Assembly: GCF_002554705.1 (NCBI RefSeq) | Contig: NZ_PDEP01000003.1 | Coordinates: 268,883-332,882, forward strand | DNA length: 64,000 bases | Direction: 5' to 3' | Source: Longimonas halophila | GTDB lineage: Bacteria > Bacteroidota > Rhodothermia > Rhodothermales > Salinibacteraceae | In this document: one piece after another, positions 8,408-17,314 of the stretch | Numbering within the stretch: position 1 is the first letter of the stretch | How the letters are laid out: each line of letters begins with the position of its first letter | Translations under genes and position numbers: made by a program | The notes under the pieces: model-generated | Told to the model about the DNA's origin: nothing | Databases searched by the model: none | What the model saw: only the letters and a program-made list of their open reading frames with translations

Positions 8408-10972
8408 TTACCCCGTCGCGATGCCGTGGGCGAACGCCTCGGGCAGTGCCTTGCGCACCAGTGCGCGCACTTCGCTCACGCGGGCGCATCCGACCGCCTC
8501 TTTGGCCAGCGTCTTCATCTCGTCATGGCGCAGCGCGCGGACGAGTGCTTTGGTGCCCGGCACCGCCCCTGGATTCACGCTCAGGCTCGACACGCCCAGT
8601 CCCAGCAGCAGCGGAATCGCCATAGGCTGCGCAGCGGCCTCGCCGCACACGCTCACGGGCACATCGCCCGCTTGCTGCACGGTGCGCTGAATGAGGCGCA
8701 GCACCGGCGGATGCAGCACATCCGCGAGCGCCGACAGGTCGGCATGGCCTCGGTCGGCCGCCATCACGTACTGCACCAGGTCGTTCGTGCCAATGCTGAA
8801 GAAGTCCACCTGCGGCGCCAGGTCCTCAGCCGCCAGCGCACTGGCCGGCGTCTCAATCATGATGCCCACGGGCAGCCGCTCGGCGTGGGGCGTACCCGCG
8901 TTGGCCAGCGCCGTCCGGGCAGTTTCGAGATGCTGCAGGGCCTCTTCGACTTCGTCCGGCGTAGCCACCATCGGCAGCAGCAAGCGCACCGGATGCGCCG
9001 CGCCCGCACGGAGCAGCGCGCGCAGTTGGGTTTGGAAGAGCTCGGGGTGGCGCAGCAGCACGCGAATCCCCCGAACGCCCAAGAACGGGTTCGCCTCGTC
9101 TGGAAACGACAGATACGGCAGCGGCTTGTCGCCCCCGGCGTCGAGGACGCGGATGGTAACAGGCTTGGTGAAGGGCTTGACGGCAGCCTTCAACGCCGTG
9201 ACCTGGTCGTTTTCGGAGGGCGGCTCCTCCGCATCCCCAAACAGAAACTCGGTGCGCAAGAGGCCCACGCCCTCGGCCCCGCGTGCGGCAGCTTCGCGGG
9301 CATCGCCGGGCTGACTCACATTGGCTTGTACCGTAATGGCAATGCCGTCGGCAGTGATAGCAGGCTCTTGCGCGGCCTCGCGATGCGCCTGGGCCTGCTC
9401 GGCAGCGGCTCTGCGCGCGGCCTGAAGCTGCTCCACCTGCTCAGGCACCGGTTCGATCCATACGCGTCCGGCAGCGCCATCCAGGCCCAGCGGAGTGCCG
9501 TCGTCAACCGACTGAAGCGCCGTGCCCACGCCGAACACAGTGGGAATGCCCTGCCCGCGCAGCAAGATAGCGTTGTGCGCGGTGGGGCTGCCACCGGTGC
9601 ACACGACGCCCTGCACATGGTCGGGGTTGAGATGCGGCACGACCGAGGGCGGCAGCGTATCGGCTACGAGGATGCAGGGATCGTCGGGCAGCGAAAGCGC
9701 ATCGGCGGGTTCGTCGAGCAGCTCCAGGATAACGCGGCGTCCCACATCGCGCACATCGGCGGCGCGGGCTTGCAGGTAGTCGTCGTCGAGAGCGGCGTAG
9801 CGCTCGGCCAGTGCTTCGGTGGCGCCGTGCCAGGCGCGGGCGGCGGGCTCCCCCTCGTTGGTGATGCGGCGGCGGGCTTCGCTGAGCAGCTCGTCATCGT
9901 CTAAGAGCAGCGCCTGCGCATCCAGGATACCGGCAGCCGACGCGTTGCCCGAGGCATCGGATTCCAGTTCGCCCTGTACGGAGGCCAGCACCACGCGCAG
10001 GCCATCCCAGATCTCTTCGGGCGGGGCGGTCTGCGCAGTGGGTAGCTCGGGCAGCGCCGCGCTGAAGCGAGCCGCCGGGGCCACCGCCGTGCCCGCCTGC
10101 ACGGGAATGCCCTGCACTGCGCCCTCGGGCAGTTTGGCGGACTGTGGTGGTTCGGGTGTTGCGGATGCGGCGGGGTCAGGTGTTGCAGGTTCAGGGGCAG
10201 CCTCGGTCTCCCCAAACCCATCGCGGATGAGGGTGGTGAGCGCCTCCAGGGCGTCAGCAGCGTCGGGGCCGTGGGCCGAAAGCTGGATACGATCGCCCTG
10301 CCGCGCCCCCAGCGTAGACACCGACGAGATGCTCGTAGCCGACACCGGCGCGTGGTCATCGCCCTCACGCGAAAGGGTAATCGCGGCATCGTATTGCCCA
10401 GCGGTGCGCACCAGTTGGGCCGCCGGACGTGCATGCAGTCCGTGCGGATTCACCAGTTCGGCAACCGCGGTTTGAGCCGCTCCAGATGATTCGGCACCAG
10501 GCTCGTCATCGGCGGGCGTGTGTACGTCGGGGGTGCCGGTGGGCGAGGGCGCGTCGGCGTCGGTATCGCCCACGTGGCGCTGCTTTTGGGCGAGGGCGTT
10601 CATGGCTTCGCGCACCACGTCGTCAACCGGGCTGCCCATGCTGGCCTGGATGGCCGCTGCCATAGCGCCCTCTACAAAGGGCGCGGACAGCAGGCGCGTG
10701 CGGGCGCGCGTTTCTTCGGGCAGCAGGTCGAGTGCGGTGTCGGTGCTTAGGAGGGCGCTGCCCATATCGCCCAGCACGAGCACGCCGTCGGGGCTGTCGA
10801 CGGATTCGATGGCCTGCATGATGGCTACGGCGTCGGTGCCAAAGGCGGTGCCGTCGTCGCCCGACCCGGCAGCAACGGAAATTTGCACGTCGTCGTCGGC
10901 CATTTCACGAATGAGGGGGAGGAGCGCATCCGCCAGGGCCTGGCTGTGCGATACGAGAACGAGGCTTACCAT
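8408..10972 (-). CDS. dhaM: DhaM-HPr-Enzyme I fusion: PTS-dependent dihydroxyacetone kinase phosphotransferase
   Basis: This 854-aa multidomain phosphocarrier passes phosphate from PEP to DhaL-bound ADP. Residues 1-130 are an EIIA(Man)-like DhaM domain with the phospho-His in LVSHS (His9). An Ala/Pro/Asp linker leads to an HPr domain at about 167-255, with active-site His180 in NPHGLHARPAA. A complete Enzyme I domain runs from about 281 to the end: phospho-His466 in GGSPTAHNAILLRGQG, and the PEP-binding signature FFSIGTNDLVQYVMAADRG. E. coli DhaM has only a short EI fragment, whereas here EI is full length, so the relay from PEP could work without separate ptsH/ptsI. It is last in the minus-strand order dhaK-dhaL-dhaM, 270 bp after dhaL. 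Confidence 0.92.
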   Translation of the reverse strand: MVSLVLVSHSQALADALLPLIREMADDDVQISVAAGSGDDGTAFGTDAVAIMQAIESVDSPDGVLVLGDMGSALLSTDTALDLLPEETRARTRLLSAPFVEGAMAAAIQASMGSPVDDVVREAMNALAQKQRHVGDTDADAPSPTGTPDVHTPADDEPGAESSGAAQTAVAELVNPHGLHARPAAQLVRTAGQYDAAITLSREGDDHAPVSATSISSVSTLGARQGDRIQLSAHGPDAADALEALTTLIRDGFGETEAAPEPATPDPAASATPEPPQSAKLPEGAVQGIPVQAGTAVAPAARFSAALPELPTAQTAPPEEIWDGLRVVLASVQGELESDASGNASAAGILDAQALLLDDDELLSEARRRITNEGEPAARAWHGATEALAERYAALDDDYLQARAADVRDVGRRVILELLDEPADALSLPDDPCILVADTLPPSVVPHLNPDHVQGVVCTGGSPTAHNAILLRGQGIPTVFGVGTALQSVDDGTPLGLDGAAGRVWIEPVPEQVEQLQAARRAAAEQAQAHREAAQEPAITADGIAITVQANVSQPGDAREAAARGAEGVGLLRTEFLFGDAEEPPSENDQVTALKAAVKPFTKPVTIRVLDAGGDKPLPYLSFPDEANPFLGVRGIRVLLRHPELFQTQLRALLRAGAAHPVRLLLPMVATPDEVEEALQHLETARTALANAGTPHAERLPVGIMIETPASALAAEDLAPQVDFFSIGTNDLVQYVMAADRGHADLSALADVLHPPVLRLIQRTVQQAGDVPVSVCGEAAAQPMAIPLLLGLGVSSLSVNPGAVPGTKALVRALRHDEMKTLAKEAVGCARVSEVRALVRKALPEAFAHGIATG

Positions 10973-11242
10973 AATGGTGCAGTGCGATTACCCAGCAGGA
11001 TGGATGTGGCCCCTGCGTGTGGGCAGGGCACCGGGGCGGTGATAGCGCGGCTTCTGCGCTGTGTTCGTATATGGTGGATGCGAACTTGTTACCACGCACA
11101 ACGCCCCGTTTGCGTACCCGGCTTGTTTCCTACAAGTTCGGGAGGGGTGTTTGTGGAGGCCAAGCTTTTGCTTTCCCCTTTATACTTGTCTTCATACTAT
11201 TTATGCGCGGGCTCTGAGCGAGAACATGACCTGAAACAGGTT

Positions 11243-11875
11243 CTATGCGCGATCGCTCCAGGCCGTAGCGGCGGCGTCGAGGAGGTAGTATGTGGAGGTG
11301 GCTCCGGGGTCTTGGTGGCCTTTACTACGCTCGCCCAGGTAGCTGGCGCGTCCCTTGCGCGCTTCGAGCGGCGTGGTGGCTTCCATGCCCTTTTTTGCGG
11401 CGTTGGCTGCTTGCTGAATGGCTTCGGAAAGCGGCGTTCCGTTTTCAGCGGCGTCTTCGAGGGCTTCTACGGCCGGCAAGAGCGCGTCGACCATTGTTTT
11501 GTCGTTGGGCTCGGCTTTGCCGCGGCGCTGCACGCCGTTGAGTCCGGCGCGGAAGAGCGCAGCCACTTCGGGCGTGCCCAGTTCCTCATGCTCGGCGGTG
11601 GTTTTGCCTGCATCCATGAAGAGCGTGCCGTAGAGCGGGCCGCTGGCCCCGCCGGTTTTGGAGATGAGTGCCATGGCCACGGTGCGCATGGTATCACTCA
11701 TGCTGGCGTCGTCATCGATCTGGTCGACGGCGTGCGAAAGACCACGGTTCATGTTTTGGCCGTGATCACCGTCGCCAATCGCGGAGTCGAGCTTGGTGAG
11801 GTAGGCGCGCTCTTCGGCTACGCGGTCGGCAAAGGCGCGAATCCAGGCGTGCAGGTCGGGGGCAGTCAAGGGCAT
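11243..11875 (-). CDS. dhaL: Dihydroxyacetone kinase subunit DhaL (ADP-binding)
   Basis: This 210-aa protein carries the nucleotide-binding fold of the PTS-dependent DHA kinase. DhaL keeps a bound ADP that DhaM re-phosphorylates and transfers the phosphate to DHA held on DhaK. The metal-binding motif SAIGDGDHGQNM (about residue 30) has the Asp residues that chelate Mg, and SKTGGASGPLYGTLF and DPGATSTYYLL are family-typical. The ATG at 11873-11875 is chosen because conservation starts at MPLTAPDLHAWIRAFADRV; a longer frame upstream is Arg/Pro-rich and unlikely. It follows dhaK by about 90 bp. Confidence 0.92.
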   Translation of the reverse strand: MPLTAPDLHAWIRAFADRVAEERAYLTKLDSAIGDGDHGQNMNRGLSHAVDQIDDDASMSDTMRTVAMALISKTGGASGPLYGTLFMDAGKTTAEHEELGTPEVAALFRAGLNGVQRRGKAEPNDKTMVDALLPAVEALEDAAENGTPLSEAIQQAANAAKKGMEATTPLEARKGRASYLGERSKGHQDPGATSTYYLLDAAATAWSDRA

Positions 11876-11966
11876 AAGCAGGGGTATCGATTGGAAGAAC
11901 AGACGCCGCAGCGCGCGGGGCGCTGCGGCATGAGGACATACTGGTATGGGACGGCAGGCTGCCGGG

Positions 11967-12968
11967 TTACGCGCCCCAGCGCATGCCGGGGGTGTGGACG
12001 GGCGCATCCCACAGCTCCACGATATCGTCGTCGGCGCGCATCATGGTGATGGAGAGGCCCGCCATTTCGAGACTGGTGATGTACGGCCCTACCAGATTGC
12101 GCACCACGCGCAGTCCGTGCTGCTCGGCGAGTTCGGCGGCCTTGCGGTACGCCAGGTAGACCTCAATGAGCGGTGTGCCACCCATGCTGTTGACAAACAG
12201 GATGACATCGTCGCCGTCTTTAAACGGCAGATCTTCAACGATGGGCGTCATGAGGCGCTCTACGATTTGATCGGCAGGCTCGACCTCCATGCGCTTGCGT
12301 CCGGGCTCGCCGTGGATGCCAATGCCGATCTCCATCTCGTCCTCGCCCAGATCAAACGTAGGCTCGCCTGCGGTGGGCACGGTACACGAGGTCAGCGCCA
12401 TGCCCATGCTGCGCACATTGTCGTTGCAGCGTGTGCAAAGCGCTTCCAAATCGTCGAGCGAATAGCCCTTGTCAGCAGCCGCGCCACAGATCTTCTCGAT
12501 GAGCACCGTACCGCCCACGCCGCGGCGTCCGGCGGTGTAGGTGCTGTCCTCAACGGCCACGTCGTCGTCGATGACCACGCTGCGCACATCGATGCCTCCG
12601 GATTCGGCCATTTCCTCGGCCATCTCGAAGTTCATCACATCGCCGGTGTAATTCTTGACGATGTGGAGCACGCCTGCGCCCGCATCAATGGCTTCGGTGG
12701 CGGCTTGCATCTGGTCGGGCGTTGGACTGGTGAAGACCTCGCCCGGACAGGCGGCATCGAGCATGCCGCGACCTACGAATCCGTTATGCATAGGCTCGTG
12801 GCCGCTTCCGCCGCCTGAGAGCAGGCCGACCTTGCCGTCGGGCACGCCATCGGCGCGGACGACGTAGGTCGGGTCGAAGTGGACGGTGAGCAGGTCGGGG
12901 TGAGCCGCCGCCATCCCTTCGAGGGCTTCGCGGACTACATCATCGGGGTTGTTGATGAGCTTTTTCAT
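11967..12968 (-). CDS. dhaK: Dihydroxyacetone kinase subunit DhaK (DHA-binding)
   Basis: This 333-aa protein binds dihydroxyacetone as a covalent hemiaminal on a His. The N-terminus [18 protein letters not shown] is the canonical DhaK start and fixes the ATG at 12966-12968. [19 protein letters not shown] followed by [15 protein letters not shown] is the DHA-binding loop, [13 protein letters not shown] is conserved, and GIGIHGEPG contains the covalent-binding His. Length is normal for the family. It is first in the dhaK-dhaL-dhaM order and lies about 150 bp downstream of the permease-like gene on the same strand. Confidence 0.94.
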   Translation of the reverse strand: MKKLINNPDDVVREALEGMAAAHPDLLTVHFDPTYVVRADGVPDGKVGLLSGGGSGHEPMHNGFVGRGMLDAACPGEVFTSPTPDQMQAATEAIDAGAGVLHIVKNYTGDVMNFEMAEEMAESGGIDVRSVVIDDDVAVEDSTYTAGRRGVGGTVLIEKICGAAADKGYSLDDLEALCTRCNDNVRSMGMALTSCTVPTAGEPTFDLGEDEMEIGIGIHGEPGRKRMEVEPADQIVERLMTPIVEDLPFKDGDDVILFVNSMGGTPLIEVYLAYRKAAELAEQHGLRVVRNLVGPYITSLEMAGLSITMMRADDDIVELWDAPVHTPGMRWGA

Positions 12969-13116
12969 AGCGTTCGTGTAGATTATAGAGGGAAAGCAAC
13001 AGCGGGAATGTAACCACCAAACCGCCACCCGCCTGTTACAACGGGGGCGATTCGGGGTGGCAGGGCATATGCTGGACAAAATATGCCGCGCCAAGTGGGT
13101 GAACCGGATCCAGGCG

Positions 13117-14124
13117 TTAAACGACCCAGCTGGCCGATCCAAAGATACCAGCGAAGTAGAGCAGCGCAATGAGCAGCGTGCCAAACGTAATGGCGGCTGC
13201 GGGTGGATCCACGTGCGTGTCGCCGTGGGCGTAGAAGATGCGCTGGAAGAACTCGCCGAAGAGTGCACAGATTACGCCGAATGCGCCTCCAATAATGAGC
13301 GCTGTGGTAGGCCCCACCCCGGCGAAGACGGCATCGCCGGATGCCATAACGGCAAGGGCCGCGGTGCTTGCGGGGAGCGTAATGTGGTGCGTAACTGGGA
13401 TTTTTTCAACACCCAGGTTCAGGAAGAGAAGTGTAGCGGCACTAATACCGAAGGCAAGAAACGGGCTTTCGGTCTGGATAGCGGTGAACGCTCCCAAGAG
13501 TCCAGCAACAAGCCCGATGAAGGCGACGCCGCTCCACTTGTACTGGTGGGGAAGCCAGGGCTCGGTGGCTGGGCGGTCGGTCACGTCTTTCACTTGATCG
13601 GAGACAGCGCCTGCGCCATCGGGCTTGTTCTCATCGCGCTCGAAGGGTCCCATGTCGAGCACGCCACTGCCGCGCACTTTACCAATAATGCTGTATCCCA
13701 TGAACGCACGGTGCAAGAGTGCAGACACCACGACGGTAATAGCAATGGTATCGAGCGGAAGCGAAGCGGCTACGGCCCCTTGCTGGATAAGCAGGCCCAG
13801 AATCCCGAAGAGCCCACCAACGGCCAATACATCGACCTTTGTGCCAAAGGCATAGGTGATATTTTTGGCTTCATGGTAGCCGTTGCCCGTATCCATGTAG
13901 CCTTTCTTTGCAGCGTAGGCCGCCGCCGCAGCACCTCCAGCAAACGAAATATGCGGGCCGAAGAACGCACCGAATCCAACCTGTCCAGTCACGCCAGAGA
14001 GCCCTCCGGCCTCTCCAGCAATAACCATAAATCCTGTAAATATAAATGCAGGCAGTGCACCGATAGCCGCCCCGAAGGCGCCCCCGGCGAAGGCTGCAAT
14101 GATGAGGAAGACGTCGATATCCAT
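13117..14124 (-). CDS. Multi-pass membrane protein, candidate glycerol/DHA transporter
   Basis: This 335-aa protein is very hydrophobic and Gly/Ala-rich, with about eight spans and one hydrophilic acidic loop (about residues 165-195, containing [14 protein letters not shown]). It has no GlpF NPA motifs, so it is not an aquaglyceroporin. Its position between the porin/glpD/glpK block and dhaK, on the same strand, suggests it moves glycerol or DHA across the inner membrane. From memory, halophilic archaea also keep an unrelated-to-GlpF membrane gene in their glpK/dhaKLM clusters, and this may be related. The transport role is inference from context only; the membrane nature is clear from the sequence. 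Confidence 0.8.
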   Translation of the reverse strand: MDIDVFLIIAAFAGGAFGAAIGALPAFIFTGFMVIAGEAGGLSGVTGQVGFGAFFGPHISFAGGAAAAAYAAKKGYMDTGNGYHEAKNITYAFGTKVDVLAVGGLFGILGLLIQQGAVAASLPLDTIAITVVVSALLHRAFMGYSIIGKVRGSGVLDMGPFERDENKPDGAGAVSDQVKDVTDRPATEPWLPHQYKWSGVAFIGLVAGLLGAFTAIQTESPFLAFGISAATLLFLNLGVEKIPVTHHITLPASTAALAVMASGDAVFAGVGPTTALIIGGAFGVICALFGEFFQRIFYAHGDTHVDPPAAAITFGTLLIALLYFAGIFGSASWVV

Positions 14125-14347
14125 AATAGTGTGGGGATAGATAGGTGAGTGTAGCGCAACGAGGCGCTGCGACGCGTGCCAGCCGCAGCGAAATAGCGTG
14201 GGGACGGTCTTACAGCAAACAGCCGGTCTTTCTTATGCGCGGTGGCCGTGGAACGCCGGTTCAGTAGTCTCGCACGAGAGGCTCCCGAAACTACTGCGCC
14301 CCACGGCTCCCCGCGCACGGGAAAAGAATCGGTACCCCAAGGGGGGT

Positions 14348-15529
14348 TTAGAAGGTAATCTGCGCGCCCAAGATGAACGCGTTGTAGTCAGCCTGTGCGT
14401 CGGACTGGAAGTCCTGGAACTCAGCCATGAGCGTGAGCTGGTCGGTGGCCATGTAGCGGGCAAAACCCATGAGCAGCTGGTTGGTGTTCTCGGGTACGCC
14501 GCCCACATCGGTCGACGTTTCGTCGTGCGACCCTTCGCCATAGCTGCCGCCGAGTACGAAGCCGCCAAAGTCGTAGGTGGCTTCGCCGTACCACTGCGTG
14601 CCATCGGCCTCGGCCTGATCAAGTCCACTTCCGCTGTCGAGCCCGAGCCCGATGAGTCCGTCGGAGCCGATGCTCTGCGTCTGCGAGAATGCGCCGCGCA
14701 GCCCAAAGCCACCAGCGCTCAGGCTGGCGCCAACGTCCCAGCCGTTGATGCTGTAGCTGAAGTCTTGGGGGATCACATCGACGTTCTGATAGAGCCCGCC
14801 GACCCACAGGTCGAGCGTGCCGCCTTCAAACTCGGCCAGGTAGTTGGCTTGTCCTTCAAAGCGGGGTGTGGTGGTTTCAATTGCCTGATTAGGTGCGCCA
14901 CCTGGCTTTTCCGGGTTGATCAGACCCAGCTTCAGCGAGAAGCCGTCCAGGTTGGGCGTGGTGTAGGTGATGCGCGGGTTGAAGTTGGCATAGGTGTAGC
15001 CGGTGCCAATGCGCCCGAGCGTGGCATCGGCGGCATCGGGGCCACCAAAGCGACCGACCCCCATGGCACTGCCCTGATCGGCAATAGCACTGCCGCCAAA
15101 AATACCGAAGCCCTTGCCGATGTTGAATGTGCCAAAGTCGCCCGACACCGCGATGTCAGCGACACGTCCTTCAAACAAACCGTCATTCTGCACGCTTGCC
15201 CCTTGCAGGTGATGGTTAATCTGAAAGGTGGCCGACACGTTGACGCCGTTTTGTTCGGGGGCGTTAACGGAAAAGGTAATGTTGCCCGGGTTGAAGCCCG
15301 ACTGGATGCGCGTAGCGAATTGATTTTCGCCATCTGACCGGGCGCCCTCATGGCCTGAGGCGTTCAAAAACACAGGGATAGCGCCCGCAACGCCGAAGTT
15401 CCACCCGTCGTCGGTGTCCATGGAAATAGACTGTGCCTGCGCATCCGACACGGCGAGCGTTCCGAAGAGCAGGACCACGCCAAATAGCGCAGCAGTTGCA
15501 TAGTGCGAGATCTTTCGTATCGGTTTCAT
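14348..15529 (-). CDS. Outer-membrane porin
   Basis: This 393-aa product starts with a clean signal peptide (MKPIRKISHYATAALFGVVL, hydrophobic core, AQAQ cleavage). It then alternates amphipathic strands with short acidic turns and ends AFILGAQITF, with the C-terminal Phe typical of barrel proteins. Features such as DGWNFGVAGAIPVFLNAS, NPRITYTTPNLDGFSLKLG and VLGGSYGEGS are in keeping with a general porin of the 16-strand Gram-negative type. The ATG at 15527-15529 is fixed by the signal peptide. It sits between glpD and the permease-like gene, so it probably lets glycerol or DHA cross the outer membrane. Confidence 0.75.
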   Translation of the reverse strand: MKPIRKISHYATAALFGVVLLFGTLAVSDAQAQSISMDTDDGWNFGVAGAIPVFLNASGHEGARSDGENQFATRIQSGFNPGNITFSVNAPEQNGVNVSATFQINHHLQGASVQNDGLFEGRVADIAVSGDFGTFNIGKGFGIFGGSAIADQGSAMGVGRFGGPDAADATLGRIGTGYTYANFNPRITYTTPNLDGFSLKLGLINPEKPGGAPNQAIETTTPRFEGQANYLAEFEGGTLDLWVGGLYQNVDVIPQDFSYSINGWDVGASLSAGGFGLRGAFSQTQSIGSDGLIGLGLDSGSGLDQAEADGTQWYGEATYDFGGFVLGGSYGEGSHDETSTDVGGVPENTNQLLMGFARYMATDQLTLMAEFQDFQSDAQADYNAFILGAQITF

Positions 15530-15635
15530 CGCGTATTGGGTTGGATTAGGGTACAAAAGCGGGGTTCAAAATCAGGCAGTTCAGCAGCGCTTGCCTTCTT
15601 TCCAGCAAACACTGCTGACGACCTGAGACTCGAGA

Positions 15636-17210
15636 TTAGGTAGGCATCTTGTAACCGTTCGCCACTTCGGTGAAGGCTTCGACCTGCTCATCCTGCCAGG
15701 CCTGGTCCTGCCCCATCTCGTTGGCCATGAGTTCAGCTACCTTCGGCGCAATGTCGATGCTGGCTTGTGCGTCGAGCAAGAGCGAGCGCGTGCGACGTGA
15801 CAGAATGTCCTCGACCGAGCGCGCCATTTCGTGGCGTACGCCCCACACAACTTGCACTGCCCGCACGGGCAGACGCTCATCGAGCTGCTCGTTGAGCTCG
15901 GGGTTTTCGCGGACCAGCCCCTTCAATGCAGGAGCATCGGATCCATACTTGCTGAAGTCGCCAAACTGCTCGGCATGCTCATGCCACCCGTGGATGTGCA
16001 GGTCGGCAGTGACCGACGGGCGCTCTTCGACGTTTGCGAGCGTGGCTGCCTGGTCAATCGTGTCTTCGGCCATCTGGCGGTAGGTGGTCCACTTCCCGCC
16101 CGAGATGGTGACGAGCCCGTTGTTCGAGATGTGCAGCACATGGTCGCGCGAAATCTCGGAGGTGTCGCCCGAGCCCGGATTCGTAGGATCAGTAACAAGC
16201 GGACGAATGCCAGCAAACACGGAGAGTACGTCGTCCGGTGTCGGGTCTTTGGTCAGGTAGCGACCGGCGTGCTCGACCAGAAAGTCGAGTTCTTTCTGCA
16301 TGGGCACTGGCTCCATTTCGGGGCCGTCGACCTCCTCGTCGGTTGTGCCTACCACCACGCGATCGTTCCACGGAATGGCAAAGAGCACGCGCCCATCATC
16401 GGTCTTGGGGATCATGATGGCGGCTTCGCCCGGCAAGAAGGAGCGATCGAGCACAATGTGTGTGCCCTGGGCCGGGCGCAGCGTGTTGCTCACCGTAGGA
16501 TCGTCCATCTTGCGGATGCTATCCGTAAAGATACCGGTGGCGTTGATGACAGCGCGCGCTTCGATGTTCATGGTGGTGCCGGTTTCCTGGCACTCAGCCA
16601 CTACGCCATTTACGTAGCCGTCGTCAGCCTTCAGCAGGTCGGTCACCTTCATGTAGTTGAGGGCGGTACCGCCTTGCTCTACGAAGGTCTGCGCCATGTT
16701 GACGGCCAGGCGCGCATCGTCGAACTGTCCATCGTAGTAGATCACGCCACCTCGCAAGCCTTTCGGCTCAATGGTCGGCAGATGTTCGAGGGTTTCGTCG
16801 AGACTAAGGTGCTTTGAGCGCCCAAAGTTTTGGCGCCCGGCCAGCATGTCGTATACCTTCATGCCGATGCCGTAGAACGGGCCCTCCCACCAGTCATAGT
16901 TTGGCACGACAAACGCCAGGTTGTGCACCAGGTGAGGTGCATTTTTCTGGAGACGTCCGCGTTCTTTGAGGGCTTCGAGCACCAGGGAAATGTTGCCCTG
17001 TTGCAGATACCGCACGCCGCCGTGCACCAGCTTGGTAGAACGGCTGGAAGTGGCTTTGGCAAAGTCGTGCTGCTCCAGCAACAGGGTGTCGTATCCACGG
17101 GCAGCAGCCTCGATGGCTGTACCCAGCCCGGTGGCTCCTCCACCAATCACGATAAAGTCCCACGGACCGTCGTGCGCATTCAGCGCTTGTTGTCCAGCGT
17201 CACGTTGCAT
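15636..17210 (-). CDS. glpD: Aerobic glycerol-3-phosphate dehydrogenase
   Basis: This 524-aa FAD enzyme oxidises glycerol-3-phosphate to DHAP and passes electrons to quinone at the membrane. The dinucleotide-binding motif IVIGGGATGLGTAIEAAARG is at residues about 20-39. TSSRSTKLVHGGVRYL is the GlpD family signature, VVVGTTDEEVDGP and SGGKWTTYRQMAEDT are conserved substrate/FAD segments, and the C-terminal alpha-helical domain is present. Length is normal. It follows glpK by about 100 bp with a stable stem-loop in the gap, suggesting one transcript. Confidence 0.95.
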   Translation of the reverse strand: MQRDAGQQALNAHDGPWDFIVIGGGATGLGTAIEAAARGYDTLLLEQHDFAKATSSRSTKLVHGGVRYLQQGNISLVLEALKERGRLQKNAPHLVHNLAFVVPNYDWWEGPFYGIGMKVYDMLAGRQNFGRSKHLSLDETLEHLPTIEPKGLRGGVIYYDGQFDDARLAVNMAQTFVEQGGTALNYMKVTDLLKADDGYVNGVVAECQETGTTMNIEARAVINATGIFTDSIRKMDDPTVSNTLRPAQGTHIVLDRSFLPGEAAIMIPKTDDGRVLFAIPWNDRVVVGTTDEEVDGPEMEPVPMQKELDFLVEHAGRYLTKDPTPDDVLSVFAGIRPLVTDPTNPGSGDTSEISRDHVLHISNNGLVTISGGKWTTYRQMAEDTIDQAATLANVEERPSVTADLHIHGWHEHAEQFGDFSKYGSDAPALKGLVRENPELNEQLDERLPVRAVQVVWGVRHEMARSVEDILSRRTRSLLLDAQASIDIAPKVAELMANEMGQDQAWQDEQVEAFTEVANGYKMPT

Positions 17211-17245
17211 AGGTCAGTGTCGTTAAGCGAAAAAACGTAGTGTTG

Positions 17246-17302
17246 ACGTGGCAGGCAAGGAGCCCGGCCGCAGGCTAAAGATGCCGGGCCCCCGCGCCAC
17301 GT
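17246..17302. other. Stem-loop between glpK and glpD
   Basis: The outer arms ACGTGGC (17246-17252) and GCCACGT (17296-17302) pair, as do the inner arms GCCCGG (17262-17267) and CCGGGC (17284-17289). There is no T-run on either side, so it is more likely an mRNA-processing or attenuating structure between glpK and glpD than a terminator. Confidence 0.55.
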
Positions 17303-17314
17303 TGTCTGTGCGCG

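Noticed and set aside
8261..9904. Long open frame on the + strand over dhaM
   Set aside because: Antisense to a strongly conserved PTS protein, composition is Arg/His/Gly-rich and shows no domain.
13057..15337. Long + strand frames opposite the permease and porin genes
   Set aside because: They mirror real minus-strand genes with clear membrane or signal-peptide patterns; no start context or domain of their own.
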